From NCBI RefSeq assembly GCF_000716595.1, contig NZ_JNXC01000008.1, positions 1 through 64,000 on the forward strand: 64,000 bases of DNA. The letters are read 5' to 3'. This document shows, in pieces, positions 16,491-24,500 of the stretch. The position numbers and the translations under genes are program-made. Source of the DNA: Saccharothrix sp. NRRL B-16314. Its GTDB lineage: Bacteria; Actinomycetota; Actinomycetes; Mycobacteriales; Pseudonocardiaceae. Within the stretch, counting starts at the first letter, position 1. Each line of letters opens with the position of its first letter. The notes beneath the pieces were generated by a model. That model was given only the letters and a program-made list of their open reading frames with translations. It made no database searches and was not told the origin of the DNA.

Positions 16491-17787
16491 CCACCGACCG
16501 ACGGTCATCCGCGACGTCCGGGTGTTCGACGGCGCCCACGCGCTCCCGGCGATGACGGTGGTCGTCCGAAATGGACTGATCGAACAGGTCACCTCGGCCG
16601 CCACGCCCGACGGGGCCGCCGCGATCGTGGACGGCGCCGGCCGAACCCTGTTACCGGGGTTCATCGACGCGCACACGCACACCTTCCCCGACAGCCTCGG
16701 CCAGGCGCTGCGGTTCGGCGTGACCACCGAGCTCGACATGTTCGCCATGACCAGGACGGCCGCCGACGCCAAGGCGCAGGCGGGCGGGCGCGACGACGTG
16801 GCGGACCTCCGCAGCGCCGGGGTGGGCGCGACCGCGCCGAACGGGCACCCCACCCAGATCATGGGCTCGGTCTTCGGCCCGTTCCCGACGGTGGCGGGCC
16901 CCGGCGAGGCCGAGGCGTTCGTGCACGCCAGGCTGGCCGACGGCGTGGACTACCTGAAGGTCGTCATCGAGGACGGCACGCACTTCGGGATGGACGTCCC
17001 CGCGCTCGACGAGCCGACCGTGCGGGCCTTGGTCGCCGCCGCGCGCACAGCGGGGATCAAGGTCATCGCGCACGCCACCACGTTGCGGTGCGCCGAGATG
17101 GCGATCGACGCGGGCGTGGACGGCCTGGCGCACATGTTCGTCGATTCGAGCACCGACGTGGACGTGGTGGAGCGCAACAGCACGCGGTTGGCCGAGGTGG
17201 CCGCCGCCGCGGGCGTCTTCGTGGTCGGCACGCTGGCCCTCGTGGAGACGACGAGCGGATCGGACGTCGGCGCCGAACTGGCCGCCGACCCGCGGATCGG
17301 CCCCTACCTGCCGGACCCGGTCCGCCAGGTGGTCGGCAGGAAGCTGCCGATGATGCCCGCCGTGCCGCACACCTATCGCAACGCCCTGCGGGCGGCGACC
17401 GCCTTGCACGAGGCCGGGGTGCCGCTGCTGGCGGGCACCGACGCCAACGACGGGCCGCACGGGCCGTTCCCGGTGGTGCACGGCGCGAGCCTGCACCGCG
17501 AGCTGGTCTGCCTGGTGGACGCGGGACTGCGCCCGGTCGAGGCGCTGGCCGCCGCGACCAGCCTGCCCGCCGCGCACTTCGGGCTCACCGACCGGGGCCG
17601 GATCGCACCCGGGCTCAGGGCGGACCTCGTGCTGGTGGACGGTGATCCGACCGCGGACATCACCGCGACCCGCTCGATCGCGGCGATCTGGCGAGCGGGC
17701 GTGCCGCTGGCCGGCGTCGACCGCGGCGCGTCAACCGGGGACGTCCTCGCCGAGCTCCCGGAGCCTGCGCTCCAGCCGAACCAGTGA
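16456..17787 (+). CDS. Metal-dependent amidohydrolase
   Basis: 443 residues. TIM-barrel amidohydrolase signatures: LPGFIDAHTHTFPD (metal HxH), VDYLKVVIEDG (bridging Lys), IAHATT, GLAHMF and LLAGTDAND (metal Asp), ending with the beta-sandwich motif GRIAPGLRADLVLVDGDP. This resembles imidazolonepropionase-like/prolidase-type hydrolases of unknown substrate. No Shine-Dalgarno sequence is seen before ATG 16456, so leaderless translation is possible. A TTA leucine codon lies at 16651-16653, which in streptomycete-like hosts implies bldA control. The 3' end overlaps the convergent sigma-factor gene by 57 bp. Confidence 0.87.
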   Translation: MSFGTVSTIKPGHRPTVIRDVRVFDGAHALPAMTVVVRNGLIEQVTSAATPDGAAAIVDGAGRTLLPGFIDAHTHTFPDSLGQALRFGVTTELDMFAMTRTAADAKAQAGGRDDVADLRSAGVGATAPNGHPTQIMGSVFGPFPTVAGPGEAEAFVHARLADGVDYLKVVIEDGTHFGMDVPALDEPTVRALVAAARTAGIKVIAHATTLRCAEMAIDAGVDGLAHMFVDSSTDVDVVERNSTRLAEVAAAAGVFVVGTLALVETTSGSDVGAELAADPRIGPYLPDPVRQVVGRKLPMMPAVPHTYRNALRAATALHEAGVPLLAGTDANDGPHGPFPVVHGASLHRELVCLVDAGLRPVEALAAATSLPAAHFGLTDRGRIAPGLRADLVLVDGDPTADITATRSIAAIWRAGVPLAGVDRGASTGDVLAELPEPALQPNQ

Positions 17788-18297
17788 GCGGGCCCGGAAC
17801 GGGCCGATCGACCCGCGCGGGATGCCCAGCTCGACGCTGATCTCGTCGTAGCTGCGCGGCGGGTCGCACATCAGCAGGCCGAGCAGCGCCTGGTCCCGGG
17901 GAGGCAGGTCCCGCAACGCGCGCAGCATCAGCGTGTCGCGGTCCCGGCCGACCGCAGCCGCCTCCGGGTCCGGCGCCGACTCGTCGCGCCGGTCGAACGC
18001 GGTCGAGTCCCCGGAGGGCACGTGCCGCGCCACCCTCGGCAGGTGCTTGAGGCTTTCCCGCTTCGCGGTCACGGCCAGCCACTCGGCGAACCGGTCCGGC
18101 GCGCGGAGCTTGGTCAGGTGCTTCACCACCTGCATCCACGTCGCCTGGCTGACGTCCTCGCAATCCGTCCGCGACAAGCGGTGCGAGCGGGCGATCGCCC
18201 ACACCAACGGGGCGTATCGGCGGACTAACTCGTTCCAGGCCGCCTGGCTACCGACGAGGCATTCTTCAACAAGTTGATCAACTGTCGAATTGGGCAT
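17731..18297 (-). CDS. ECF-family RNA polymerase sigma factor
   Basis: 188 residues from ATG 18297, with GAGAGAAG upstream. Region 2: VDQLVEECLVGSQAAWNELVRRYAPLVWAIARSHRLS followed by DCEDVSQATWMQVVKHL. Region 4: LPPRDQALLGLLMCDPPRSYDEISVELGIPRGSIGPFRARSLVRLERRL. No anti-sigma gene is adjacent; only a 59-codon frame lies upstream on the same strand. The 3' end runs 57 bp into the convergent amidohydrolase gene. The target promoters are not identified here. Confidence 0.92.
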   Translation of the reverse strand: MPNSTVDQLVEECLVGSQAAWNELVRRYAPLVWAIARSHRLSRTDCEDVSQATWMQVVKHLTKLRAPDRFAEWLAVTAKRESLKHLPRVARHVPSGDSTAFDRRDESAPDPEAAAVGRDRDTLMLRALRDLPPRDQALLGLLMCDPPRSYDEISVELGIPRGSIGPFRARSLVRLERRLRELGEDVPG

Positions 18298-18627
18298 TGT
18301 TACCCGCTTCTCTCTGCCATCCGGACATACGCACGCATGGCAAGGTTCACATGATTTCCTCAACCCGAAGAAATCGACCCACCCACTGCTGACGCGAAGC
18401 GGCGCAACACCGACGACTCCCTGCGGTCTGCAACTCCACGTCCCGCTTCGAAGAGCGACACTACAGGGACCGGATCACCATTTGTGGGCCGCGCGCGGCC
18501 TCCGGCCTTTCATAAAGTGGTCACGTTCGAGCTCTGACGGCGACGGCCCGGGGCCCACGTCATGCCGATCAGCGCGAATGCCGGGACAAGCGCGACGCAG
18601 TGTGCTATCGCCTTGTCCCGGCGGATT
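18298..18627. other. 330-bp intergenic region upstream of the sigma factor
   Basis: This stretch must hold the sigma-factor promoter (minus strand), but I see no convincing -35/-10 pair, dyad or coding frame in it. Confidence 0.3.
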
Positions 18628-18807
18628 TCAGGAGCGGCGCAGGCACGCCCGCAGCCACGCGGTGAAGGCACGCGGGCGGCTCGACGTGGGCTGCGGCCGG
18701 TGCTCGAACACGTCGAACGCGTCCTGCAGCACGGAATCGGGCATCGAACCGACGGCGTGCTTGAGCCGGTCGAGCAGGGGGTCACCGGGTTCGGGTCGGT
18801 CCGTCAT
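18628..18807 (-). CDS. Small hypothetical protein (59 aa)
   Basis: The ATG-started frame at 18807 encodes an acidic-to-basic helical peptide (DPLLDRLKHAVGSMPDSVLQDAFDVFEHR ... AFTAWLRACLRRS). It has coding-like GC at third positions, no signal peptide and no recognised domain. The weak ribosome site makes it doubtful. It lies between the transacylase end and the sigma-factor promoter, all on the minus strand. Confidence 0.35.
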   Translation of the reverse strand: MTDRPEPGDPLLDRLKHAVGSMPDSVLQDAFDVFEHRPQPTSSRPRAFTAWLRACLRRS

Positions 18808-18897
18808 ACCACACCAGACTCTCTGCGTTCGTCGGGCAGCGAGGCCACCACCACGACCATCGTGGCACCGGCAGGGGTTCTCGACCAAGGCCGACGA

Positions 18898-19848
18898 TCA
18901 CACCGCCGTGACCGCCGCCGAGTCCAGCGCCCGCTCCAGCCTGCGCACGTCGCCGGTCGGCAGCACCTCGGAACCCGGCAGCGCGGCCCGGACGAACCCG
19001 GTCAGCACCCGCCCGGGACCGACCTCGACGAACCGGGTCATCCCCGCGTCCGCCAGCCGGGACATGGTCTCGGTCCAGCGGACCGCGCCGGTGAGCTGGC
19101 GGCGCAGGTTGCCCAGCACGTCCGCCGCGGTGCGGGCGTAGTCCGCGATCACGTTGGCCACGATCGGCACCACCGGGTCCCGCACGACGACCCGCTCCAG
19201 CTCCGCGGCGAACTCGTCCTCGACGTCGCGCATGAGCGAGCAGTGGAACGGTGCGCCCACGTCGAGCAGCACCACCTTCGTCGCACCGGAACGCTTGGCC
19301 TCCGCGACGACCGCGTGCACCGCCGCCTCGACGCCGGACACCACGGTCTGCCCCGGCTCGTTGTAGTTGGCCACCTCGACCAGCCCGTGCCCGACCTTCG
19401 CCAGCGCGCACAGCTCGTCCACCCGGTCGGCGTCGAGGCCGACGACCGCGGCCATCCGGCCCGGCGTGCGGCTGTTCACCTCGGCCATCAGCTCACCCCG
19501 CCTGCGCACCAGGCGCAGCGCGTCCACCCAGTCCAGCGCGCCGGCGCAGACCAGCGCGGTGTACTCCCCCAGGCTGTGCCCGGCGACCGCGTCGGCGGCC
19601 AGACCGCGCGCCTGCGCGATTCGCAGCAACGCCATGCTCGTCAGGAACACCGCGGGCTGGGTGATCTCGGTCGGCCGCAACTGCTCCGCGGTGCCGTGCC
19701 AGCACAGCTCGGACAGCCCGAACCCGAGCACGTCGTCCGCCGTGCGGTACAGCTCGCGCACCAGGTCGTCGTGCCGCTCGACGAGGTCGAACCCCATCCC
19801 GACGCGTTGGGAACCCTGGCCGGGGAACAGCAAAGCGGTACCAGTCAT
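18898..19848 (-). CDS. Malonyl-CoA:ACP acyltransferase
   Basis: 316 residues of standard FabD length. It has LLFPGQGSQRVGMG near the N terminus, the nucleophile elbow GHSLGEYTAL (catalytic Ser ~93), GRMAAVVG, NYNEPGQTVVSG and PFHCSLM with the catalytic His. It would load malonyl units on the ACP encoded at 22054-22473. A dedicated transacylase is common in reducing type II polyketide loci, which otherwise borrow the fatty-acid enzyme. It is last in a minus-strand group with the flavin reductase and Rieske genes. Confidence 0.93.
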   Translation of the reverse strand: MTGTALLFPGQGSQRVGMGFDLVERHDDLVRELYRTADDVLGFGLSELCWHGTAEQLRPTEITQPAVFLTSMALLRIAQARGLAADAVAGHSLGEYTALVCAGALDWVDALRLVRRRGELMAEVNSRTPGRMAAVVGLDADRVDELCALAKVGHGLVEVANYNEPGQTVVSGVEAAVHAVVAEAKRSGATKVVLLDVGAPFHCSLMRDVEDEFAAELERVVVRDPVVPIVANVIADYARTAADVLGNLRRQLTGAVRWTETMSRLADAGMTRFVEVGPGRVLTGFVRAALPGSEVLPTGDVRRLERALDSAAVTAV

Positions 19849-19872
19849 GACCTTCCGATCCTCGATCCGTGC

Positions 19873-20478
19873 TCAGGTGGTGAAGTACCGGCCGCCGTGG
19901 AAGACCAGTGGGCCGTCGGCGGAGCCGGTCTCGACGGCGAGCACCGCGCCGACGAAGAGGGTGTGGTCGCCGACCGGCACCTGGCTCTCCAGCACGCACT
20001 CGACGTGGCCGACCGTGCCGTCGAGCAACGGCGCCCCGGTCCTGCCCGTCCGGTGCGGGAACGCGGCGAACGCCTGGTGTCCGGACGGCCGGTCCGACGA
20101 GGCGAACAGGGCGCACAGGTCGCCCTGGCCCGCACCCAGGATGTTCACCGCGAACCGGGCTGCCGCGCGCAGGTCGGCCGCGCCGCGAGACCGGGTGCGC
20201 AGGCACACCATGGCCAGCGCCGGGTCCAGCGACAACGAGGTGAACGAGTTGACGGTGACGGCGCTCGGGCCGTCGACGCCCGGCATGGTCACCACGGTGA
20301 CGCCGGTGGCGAACTGCCCCATGACATCACGCAGCTGCCGTGACGTGAACCCCGGTGCGGGCGCGGGCACCGGCTCCGGTGGCGCCGCCGGAGCGGCCAC
20401 GAACCGGTGGCCGAGGATCATCGTCGCGTCGGGCGGGACGGTTCCCACCCCGGCGGTGCCGTCGAACCAGCCAGTCAT
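19873..20478 (-). CDS. Flavin reductase-like (two-component monooxygenase partner)
   Basis: 201 residues. After a ~45-residue Pro/Ala-rich extension, the core reads LRDVMGQFATGVTVVTM, SAVTVNSFTSLSLDPALAMVCL and FAVNILGAGQ, typical of the HpaC/ActVB-like flavin reductases that supply reduced FMN/FAD to an oxygenase. No classic two-component oxygenase gene is adjacent, so it may serve one of the flavoproteins or act alone. Neighbours are the transacylase downstream and the Rieske ferredoxin upstream. Confidence 0.85.
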   Translation of the reverse strand: MTGWFDGTAGVGTVPPDATMILGHRFVAAPAAPPEPVPAPAPGFTSRQLRDVMGQFATGVTVVTMPGVDGPSAVTVNSFTSLSLDPALAMVCLRTRSRGAADLRAAARFAVNILGAGQGDLCALFASSDRPSGHQAFAAFPHRTGRTGAPLLDGTVGHVECVLESQVPVGDHTLFVGAVLAVETGSADGPLVFHGGRYFTT

Positions 20479-20553
20479 CTACGCCCACCCCGTTCGTGTC
20501 GCCGACTTACCGCCGGAGCGTGGACGCCGACCTGCCGCCGACGTCCTGCGCGC

Positions 20554-20883
20554 TCACTCCGGGGCCATTTCCCGCCTGCTGACGAAGATCTCGCCCGCAC
20601 GCACGTCCACCGAGAACGCCTCGACCGGGTCCATGGCGGGCGGGTCCAGCGCCTCTCCGGTGCGCAGGCAGAACCGGCTGAAGTGCCACGGGCACTCGAT
20701 CGTGGCACCGTCCACCTCGCCCTCGCCGAGCGGCGCGCCTTCGTGGCTGCACTCGGCGCGGACGGCGCAGATCTCACCACCCACGTTGGCCAGCAGCACC
20801 TTGCCACCGTCCACTTCCCTGGTCAGCAGCTTCCCCGGCGGTAGGTCGTCGATGTGCGCGACGCGCACCTGTGGCACCGTCAT
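20554..20883 (-). CDS. Rieske-type [2Fe-2S] ferredoxin
   Basis: 109 residues from ATG 20883. Both cluster-binding boxes are present: CSHEGAPL (Cys-X-His) and CPWHFSRF (Cys-X2-His), with a beta-rich fold ending VRAGEIFVSRRE. Stand-alone proteins of this size shuttle electrons to oxygenases. Here they could feed a cluster P450 or another oxygenase; no Rieske dioxygenase alpha subunit is present in the window. It lies just downstream of the hairpin that ends the ACP-KASIII unit. Confidence 0.9.
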   Translation of the reverse strand: MTVPQVRVAHIDDLPPGKLLTREVDGGKVLLANVGGEICAVRAECSHEGAPLGEGEVDGATIECPWHFSRFCLRTGEALDPPAMDPVEAFSVDVRAGEIFVSRREMAPE

Positions 20884-20914
20884 AGCGGTCACTCGTTTCG
20901 TCGTGACGGATGAC

Positions 20915-20944
20915 GGCCGGCTCGCGGGGGTCGCCGAGCCGGCC
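20915..20944. terminator. Hairpin terminator after the KASIII-like gene
   Basis: A 10-bp perfect stem (GGCCGGCTCG at 20915-20924, CGAGCCGGCC at 20935-20944) with a 10-base loop lies downstream of the stop at 20961 (minus strand). It may also permit read-through into the Rieske gene. Confidence 0.6.
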
Positions 20945-20960
20945 GGCGGTCCGATCGCCG

Positions 20961-22046
20961 TCAGGGTGCGGCGACGGGTGAAGGCGCGGTCCAGTCGACG
21001 ACCGCACCCGCGTAGATCCACTTCGTGCTCTCCACCCCGACCAGCATCACGCGCTGACCGGGCACCACCCGACCGTCGCGCCAGGCGTCGTCGAGGAACA
21101 GCGGCACCGCGGCGCTGCCGACCGCACCCATCACCGAGAGGCTGTCGATGATGCGCCCGTCCAGCGCCTTCCACTCCGCGGTGTCCAGGCCGGACTCCTT
21201 GAGGGACTCCAGCATCCAGCCGACGTTGCCCTCGGGAACGAGGCACAGGTCGACCGACTCGATGTCGATCGCCGCCTGCCGCGCGGTGTCGCTGATCGCC
21301 CTGGTGACCATGACCGGCGTGAAGTCACCCGCGCCGACCACGTCCACCTTCAGGTCGACCAGCCGCTTGGCCGCCAGCTGCTCGTGGATCGGCGCGTGGG
21401 TGCCGCCGCCGACCGAGTGGATCCCCGGTTTGCGCAGGCCGCCGATGCAGCGGCTGGCACCGCCGAGGAGACCGCCCGGCAGGCCGGACTCCTTGAGCAC
21501 CACGGCACCCGCGCCGTCGCCGAACATGTAGACCGGCATCCGGTCCCGCATCCGGATCGAGTACGGGTCCTTGCCGAGGAAGATCGGTGCGAGCACCGGC
21601 GAGATCGCCTCGGAGCCGATGACGACCGCGTTGGCGCAGTCACCGCGCTCCAGCTTCATCCTGGCGATCTCCATCCCCTGCACGGCGCCCGCGCCGCCGG
21701 ACCGGATCTCCATGGTCTCGCACTCCGGGATGCCCAACCGCTCCTGCAGCAGGTTCACCACCGGCGGCAGCGGGTAGTCCGGGGTGCCGGTGGACAGGAT
21801 CAGCAGCTCGACGTCGGCGGGCTCGATCCCCGCCGACTCCAGGGCCCGGACGGTGGCCTTGTAGGCCATGTCCGAGTTGTTCTCCCGGTGTTCCCCGGTG
21901 CGGGGGTCGATCATCCAGAACCGCTGGTCGATCGACAGGCCCTCGCGGACGTCGTCGGGCAGCGGGCCGACCAGGCGTTCGATCTCGCTGGTGGGAATCG
22001 GCTCGCCGGGCTGGTACCCGCCGGTGCCGACGATGTGCACGCCCAT
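20961..22046 (-). CDS. KASIII-like (thiolase-fold) protein lacking the Cys-His-Asn triad
   Basis: 361 residues with the FabH-type fold: MGVHIVGTGGYQP at the start, FGDGAGAVVLKE and a two-domain layout. The active-site Cys position (usually AACAG) reads RSGGAGA, with Gly at ~118. The HQAN motif reads PEGNVG, and the NTSAAS motif reads MGAVGS. All three catalytic residues are therefore absent. The protein may be a non-condensing acyltransferase, a starter-selecting scaffold or a partner subunit. The gene directly follows the ACP gene, 7 bp away, in the same transcription unit. Confidence 0.82.
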   Translation of the reverse strand: MGVHIVGTGGYQPGEPIPTSEIERLVGPLPDDVREGLSIDQRFWMIDPRTGEHRENNSDMAYKATVRALESAGIEPADVELLILSTGTPDYPLPPVVNLLQERLGIPECETMEIRSGGAGAVQGMEIARMKLERGDCANAVVIGSEAISPVLAPIFLGKDPYSIRMRDRMPVYMFGDGAGAVVLKESGLPGGLLGGASRCIGGLRKPGIHSVGGGTHAPIHEQLAAKRLVDLKVDVVGAGDFTPVMVTRAISDTARQAAIDIESVDLCLVPEGNVGWMLESLKESGLDTAEWKALDGRIIDSLSVMGAVGSAAVPLFLDDAWRDGRVVPGQRVMLVGVESTKWIYAGAVVDWTAPSPVAAP

Positions 22047-22053
22047 CGCGGGT

Positions 22054-22473
22054 CTACGCGCCGACGGACACGGTGTCCGTCGCTTCCGTCCGGGTGGCGA
22101 CCAGCTCGACCAGGTTGTCCACGGTGAACAGGCTCATCACCTTGTCCGCGGCCAGCTTGCCGGCCAGGGCGTCCTGGTCGATCTGCGGCATGATCTTCTT
22201 GAGCTGGGCGAGCCCGGTGGCCGTCACGATCTCGTTCGCGTCGCCGAACTCGTCGTCCGGGATACCGCCCTGCACGTACGCGGCCAGCTCCGCGGCCTGG
22301 ATCTTGACGCCGATCGCGCGCTCGATGCGGAACAGGATGTCCAGCAGGTCGATCGACTCGGCGCCGAGGTCGTCGAGCAGCGTGGCGCCGGGGGTCACCT
22401 CGTCGGCCTCGACGCCGAGGGCCGATTCGACCGAGGAGTGCACGGCCTCGGTCACCTGGTCACGACTGATCAT
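22054..22473 (-). CDS. Acyl carrier protein (extended, 139 aa)
   Basis: The phosphopantetheine site is LLDDLGAESIDLLDI with Ser at ~40, in an N-terminal ~85-residue carrier domain. A further ~50 residues (DANEIVTATGLAQLKKIMPQ ... SLFTVDNLVELVATRTE) make it longer than the usual ~80-90 residues. The insertion lies before the last helix, which carries the FTVDNLVELV ending. It would hold the growing chain for the ketosynthases of this cluster. It is the first gene after dyad site S1 and heads the ACP-KASIII unit. Confidence 0.9.
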   Translation of the reverse strand: MISRDQVTEAVHSSVESALGVEADEVTPGATLLDDLGAESIDLLDILFRIERAIGVKIQAAELAAYVQGGIPDDEFGDANEIVTATGLAQLKKIMPQIDQDALAGKLAADKVMSLFTVDNLVELVATRTEATDTVSVGA

Positions 22474-22502
22474 TGCGTTCCCTCCGATGTGACTCTTTGC
22501 CT

Positions 22503-22541
22503 TCTACGTCACTAGATCCGGCCTGACCGGCGCCGGATACA
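22503..22541 (-). promoter_or_regulatory. Cluster dyad site S1 (upstream of ACP)
   Basis: ATCCGG (22516-22521), 11 bases, CCGGAT (22533-22538), followed by ACA. It is one of four copies in this window, each ahead of a minus-strand operon; this one lies 43 bp upstream of the ACP start. The flank CACTAG lacks two bases compared with site S2. Confidence 0.75.
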
Positions 22542-22549
22542 GGTCGGCG

Positions 22550-23080
22550 TCAGCGTCCGCCGCGCATCTTGTACTTGGCCACGTGCAACACGTTGCGGGC
22601 GGTCAGCTTGATGATGCCGAGACCGCCGGTGCCGGGCTCCGGCGCCATGCCCAGCTGCTCGACCAGCGCCGCGGTGCTCTCCTCGTGCCACAGGTCGACG
22701 AACTTGCCGTCCCGCACCCGGTGCAGGTCGAGCCCGGTCATCGTCCACTTCTTGCCGGTGGGCGGGAACCCGTACATCGGCTTGCCGGTGAACGTGCCGT
22801 GCGCGGTCCACCGGTCGATCACCAGGTCGCCCTCGATGACGATCTCGTTGAGGTAGAACCGCATGTCCGGAGCCATGTCGTGCATCAGCTGCACGGCCTG
22901 CCGGTGCCCGGCCCGGCCGTTCGCGCAGCCGGGCAGCGGCATGTGGTCGGTCCAGTCGACCGCCAGCAGCTCCTCCTCGGTCTCCACGTTGTTCTTGTCC
23001 CACACCTCTTCGATGTAGCGCCGGGCCATCTCCCGGTAGGTGTCAGCCTTGGCCGAGTCGGCGTGCGTGCTCACAGACAT
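22550..23080 (-). CDS. SnoaL-like polyketide cyclase/ester cyclase family protein
   Basis: 176 residues from ATG 23080, with AGGAGAAG upstream. NTF2-like fold: REMARRYIEEVWDKNN, LPGCANGRAGHRQAVQLMHDMAPDM, then FTGKPMYGFPPTGKKWTMTGLDLHRVRDGKFVDLWHEES. The PPTGK and G-K-hydrophobic-W segments are typical of SnoaL/ester cyclases. A C-terminal extension (PGTGGLGIIKLTARNVLHVAK) recurs in the cluster's other members at 33786, 34340, 43424 and 44041. The start overlaps the upstream P450 by 38 bp, so the genes are coupled. The role is ring closure or epoxide chemistry by inference only. Confidence 0.85.
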   Translation of the reverse strand: MSVSTHADSAKADTYREMARRYIEEVWDKNNVETEEELLAVDWTDHMPLPGCANGRAGHRQAVQLMHDMAPDMRFYLNEIVIEGDLVIDRWTAHGTFTGKPMYGFPPTGKKWTMTGLDLHRVRDGKFVDLWHEESTAALVEQLGMAPEPGTGGLGIIKLTARNVLHVAKYKMRGGR

Positions 23081-24500
23081 GCTCACTCTTCTCCTGTTCC
23101 TTCTCATCCACAGTGGACACCCGGGTGGCGGTGCTCGGCGGGGTGGTCTTCCGCAGCGTCATCCTGATGCCGTGCTTGGCGCGCAACGAGATGTCCGGCT
23201 GCATCACGATCGGGTGGCCGGGCACCAGGTCCAGGTGGAACCGCTGCAGGATCGACGCGGTGACGATCGTCAGCTCCATGTTGGCGAAGGCCAGGCCGAC
23301 GCAGTTGCGGGGACCGCCGACGTAGGGCACGTAGGCGAACCTGGGCCGGCCCGCGGACCGCTCCTTGTCGAACCGCTCCGGGTCGAAGCCCTCCGGGTTG
23401 TCCCAGTAGTCCGGGTGCCGGTGCGTGAGGTAGGTGCTCAGCAGCATGAACGAGCCGGCGGGCACCCGGTAGCCGCCGATCACGTCGTCCAGCAGCGGCA
23501 TCCTGGCCACCTGCCACAGCGGCGGGTACAGCCGCAGCGCCTCGGCGATGAACAGCTTGAGGTACTTCAGCTGCGGCAGGTCGTCCTTCGTCGGTTTGCG
23601 GTCGCCGACGACCTCGAAGACCTCGGCCCTGGCCCGTTCGGTCTCCTCCGGGTACTTCGACATCAGGTAGCAGATCCAGGACAGCGTGGTCGCGACGGTC
23701 TCGTGGCCCGCCACGAACAGCGTCATCACCTGGTCGCGGAGCTGCTGGTCGGTCATCAGCTGACCGGTCTCCGGGTCGGCCGACGCCATCAGCATGGACA
23801 GCAGGTCCGGCACCTCGGAGTCGACCCGGTCGGCACGCCGTTCCGCGATGAGGCCGTACACCGTCCTGTCCAGCAGGTTCCTGGCCTTGACGAACCGCCG
23901 GTTGGCCGGGGTCGGCACCGACTCGGGCAGGTCGACCACCGCGATCAGCTTGCGGTTGAGGTGTTCGAGCTGGACCGCGACCGCGTCACCCATCTCGGCG
24001 GCCTGCGCCGACCAGTCCGCCCGGAACAGACAGCGGGCCAGGATCTCCAGGGTCAGCTCCTGGGTCTCCGACCGGGCGTCGATCCCCTCGCCCCGCGCGG
24101 CCCGAGCCTCCCAGCGGTCCAGCATGCGTTCCGCCGCGTCGGCCATCACGCCCGCGAACCGCTCCAGCGGCTCCCGGCGGAACGACGGCGCGACCATCCG
24201 GCGCTGCGTGCGCCAGACGTCGCCCTCCGAGGTGACCAGGCCCTTGCCGACCGACACGCTGATCTTGCGGTTGAAGTCGTCCGGGTGCGGGTACATGTCG
24301 ACGTTGTCGACCAGGATGTGCTTGAGGTACTCGGCGTTGGCCACCAGGAACACCGTCACCGGCCCGCGGAAGCGGACCAGGTCACCGTGCTCGCGCCAGG
24401 CCTCCCGGAACGTGGTGATCGGATCGGACCGGAACCCCATGGCCGACCCCAGCACCGGATGGCCCGCCGGTCCCGGCGGCAGTGGGCGCAACCCGCTCAT
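23043..24500 (-). CDS. Cytochrome P450
   Basis: 485 residues. I-helix VAGHETVATTLSW, K-helix EALRLYPP, PERF motif FDPERF and heme loop YVGGPRNCVGLAFAN with the Cys ligand. The overall pattern resembles fatty-acid/terpenoid hydroxylases of the CYP102/CYP120-like type (a soluble class using ferredoxin partners). About 30 residues of polar tail (STATRVSTVDEKEQEKSEHV) follow the normal end and lie in the overlap with the SnoaL gene. The start overlaps the previous P450 stop (ATGA at 24497-24500). It is likely to oxidise the polyketide chain. Confidence 0.92.
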   Translation of the reverse strand: MSGLRPLPPGPAGHPVLGSAMGFRSDPITTFREAWREHGDLVRFRGPVTVFLVANAEYLKHILVDNVDMYPHPDDFNRKISVSVGKGLVTSEGDVWRTQRRMVAPSFRREPLERFAGVMADAAERMLDRWEARAARGEGIDARSETQELTLEILARCLFRADWSAQAAEMGDAVAVQLEHLNRKLIAVVDLPESVPTPANRRFVKARNLLDRTVYGLIAERRADRVDSEVPDLLSMLMASADPETGQLMTDQQLRDQVMTLFVAGHETVATTLSWICYLMSKYPEETERARAEVFEVVGDRKPTKDDLPQLKYLKLFIAEALRLYPPLWQVARMPLLDDVIGGYRVPAGSFMLLSTYLTHRHPDYWDNPEGFDPERFDKERSAGRPRFAYVPYVGGPRNCVGLAFANMELTIVTASILQRFHLDLVPGHPIVMQPDISLRAKHGIRMTLRKTTPPSTATRVSTVDEKEQEKSEHVCEHARRLGQG

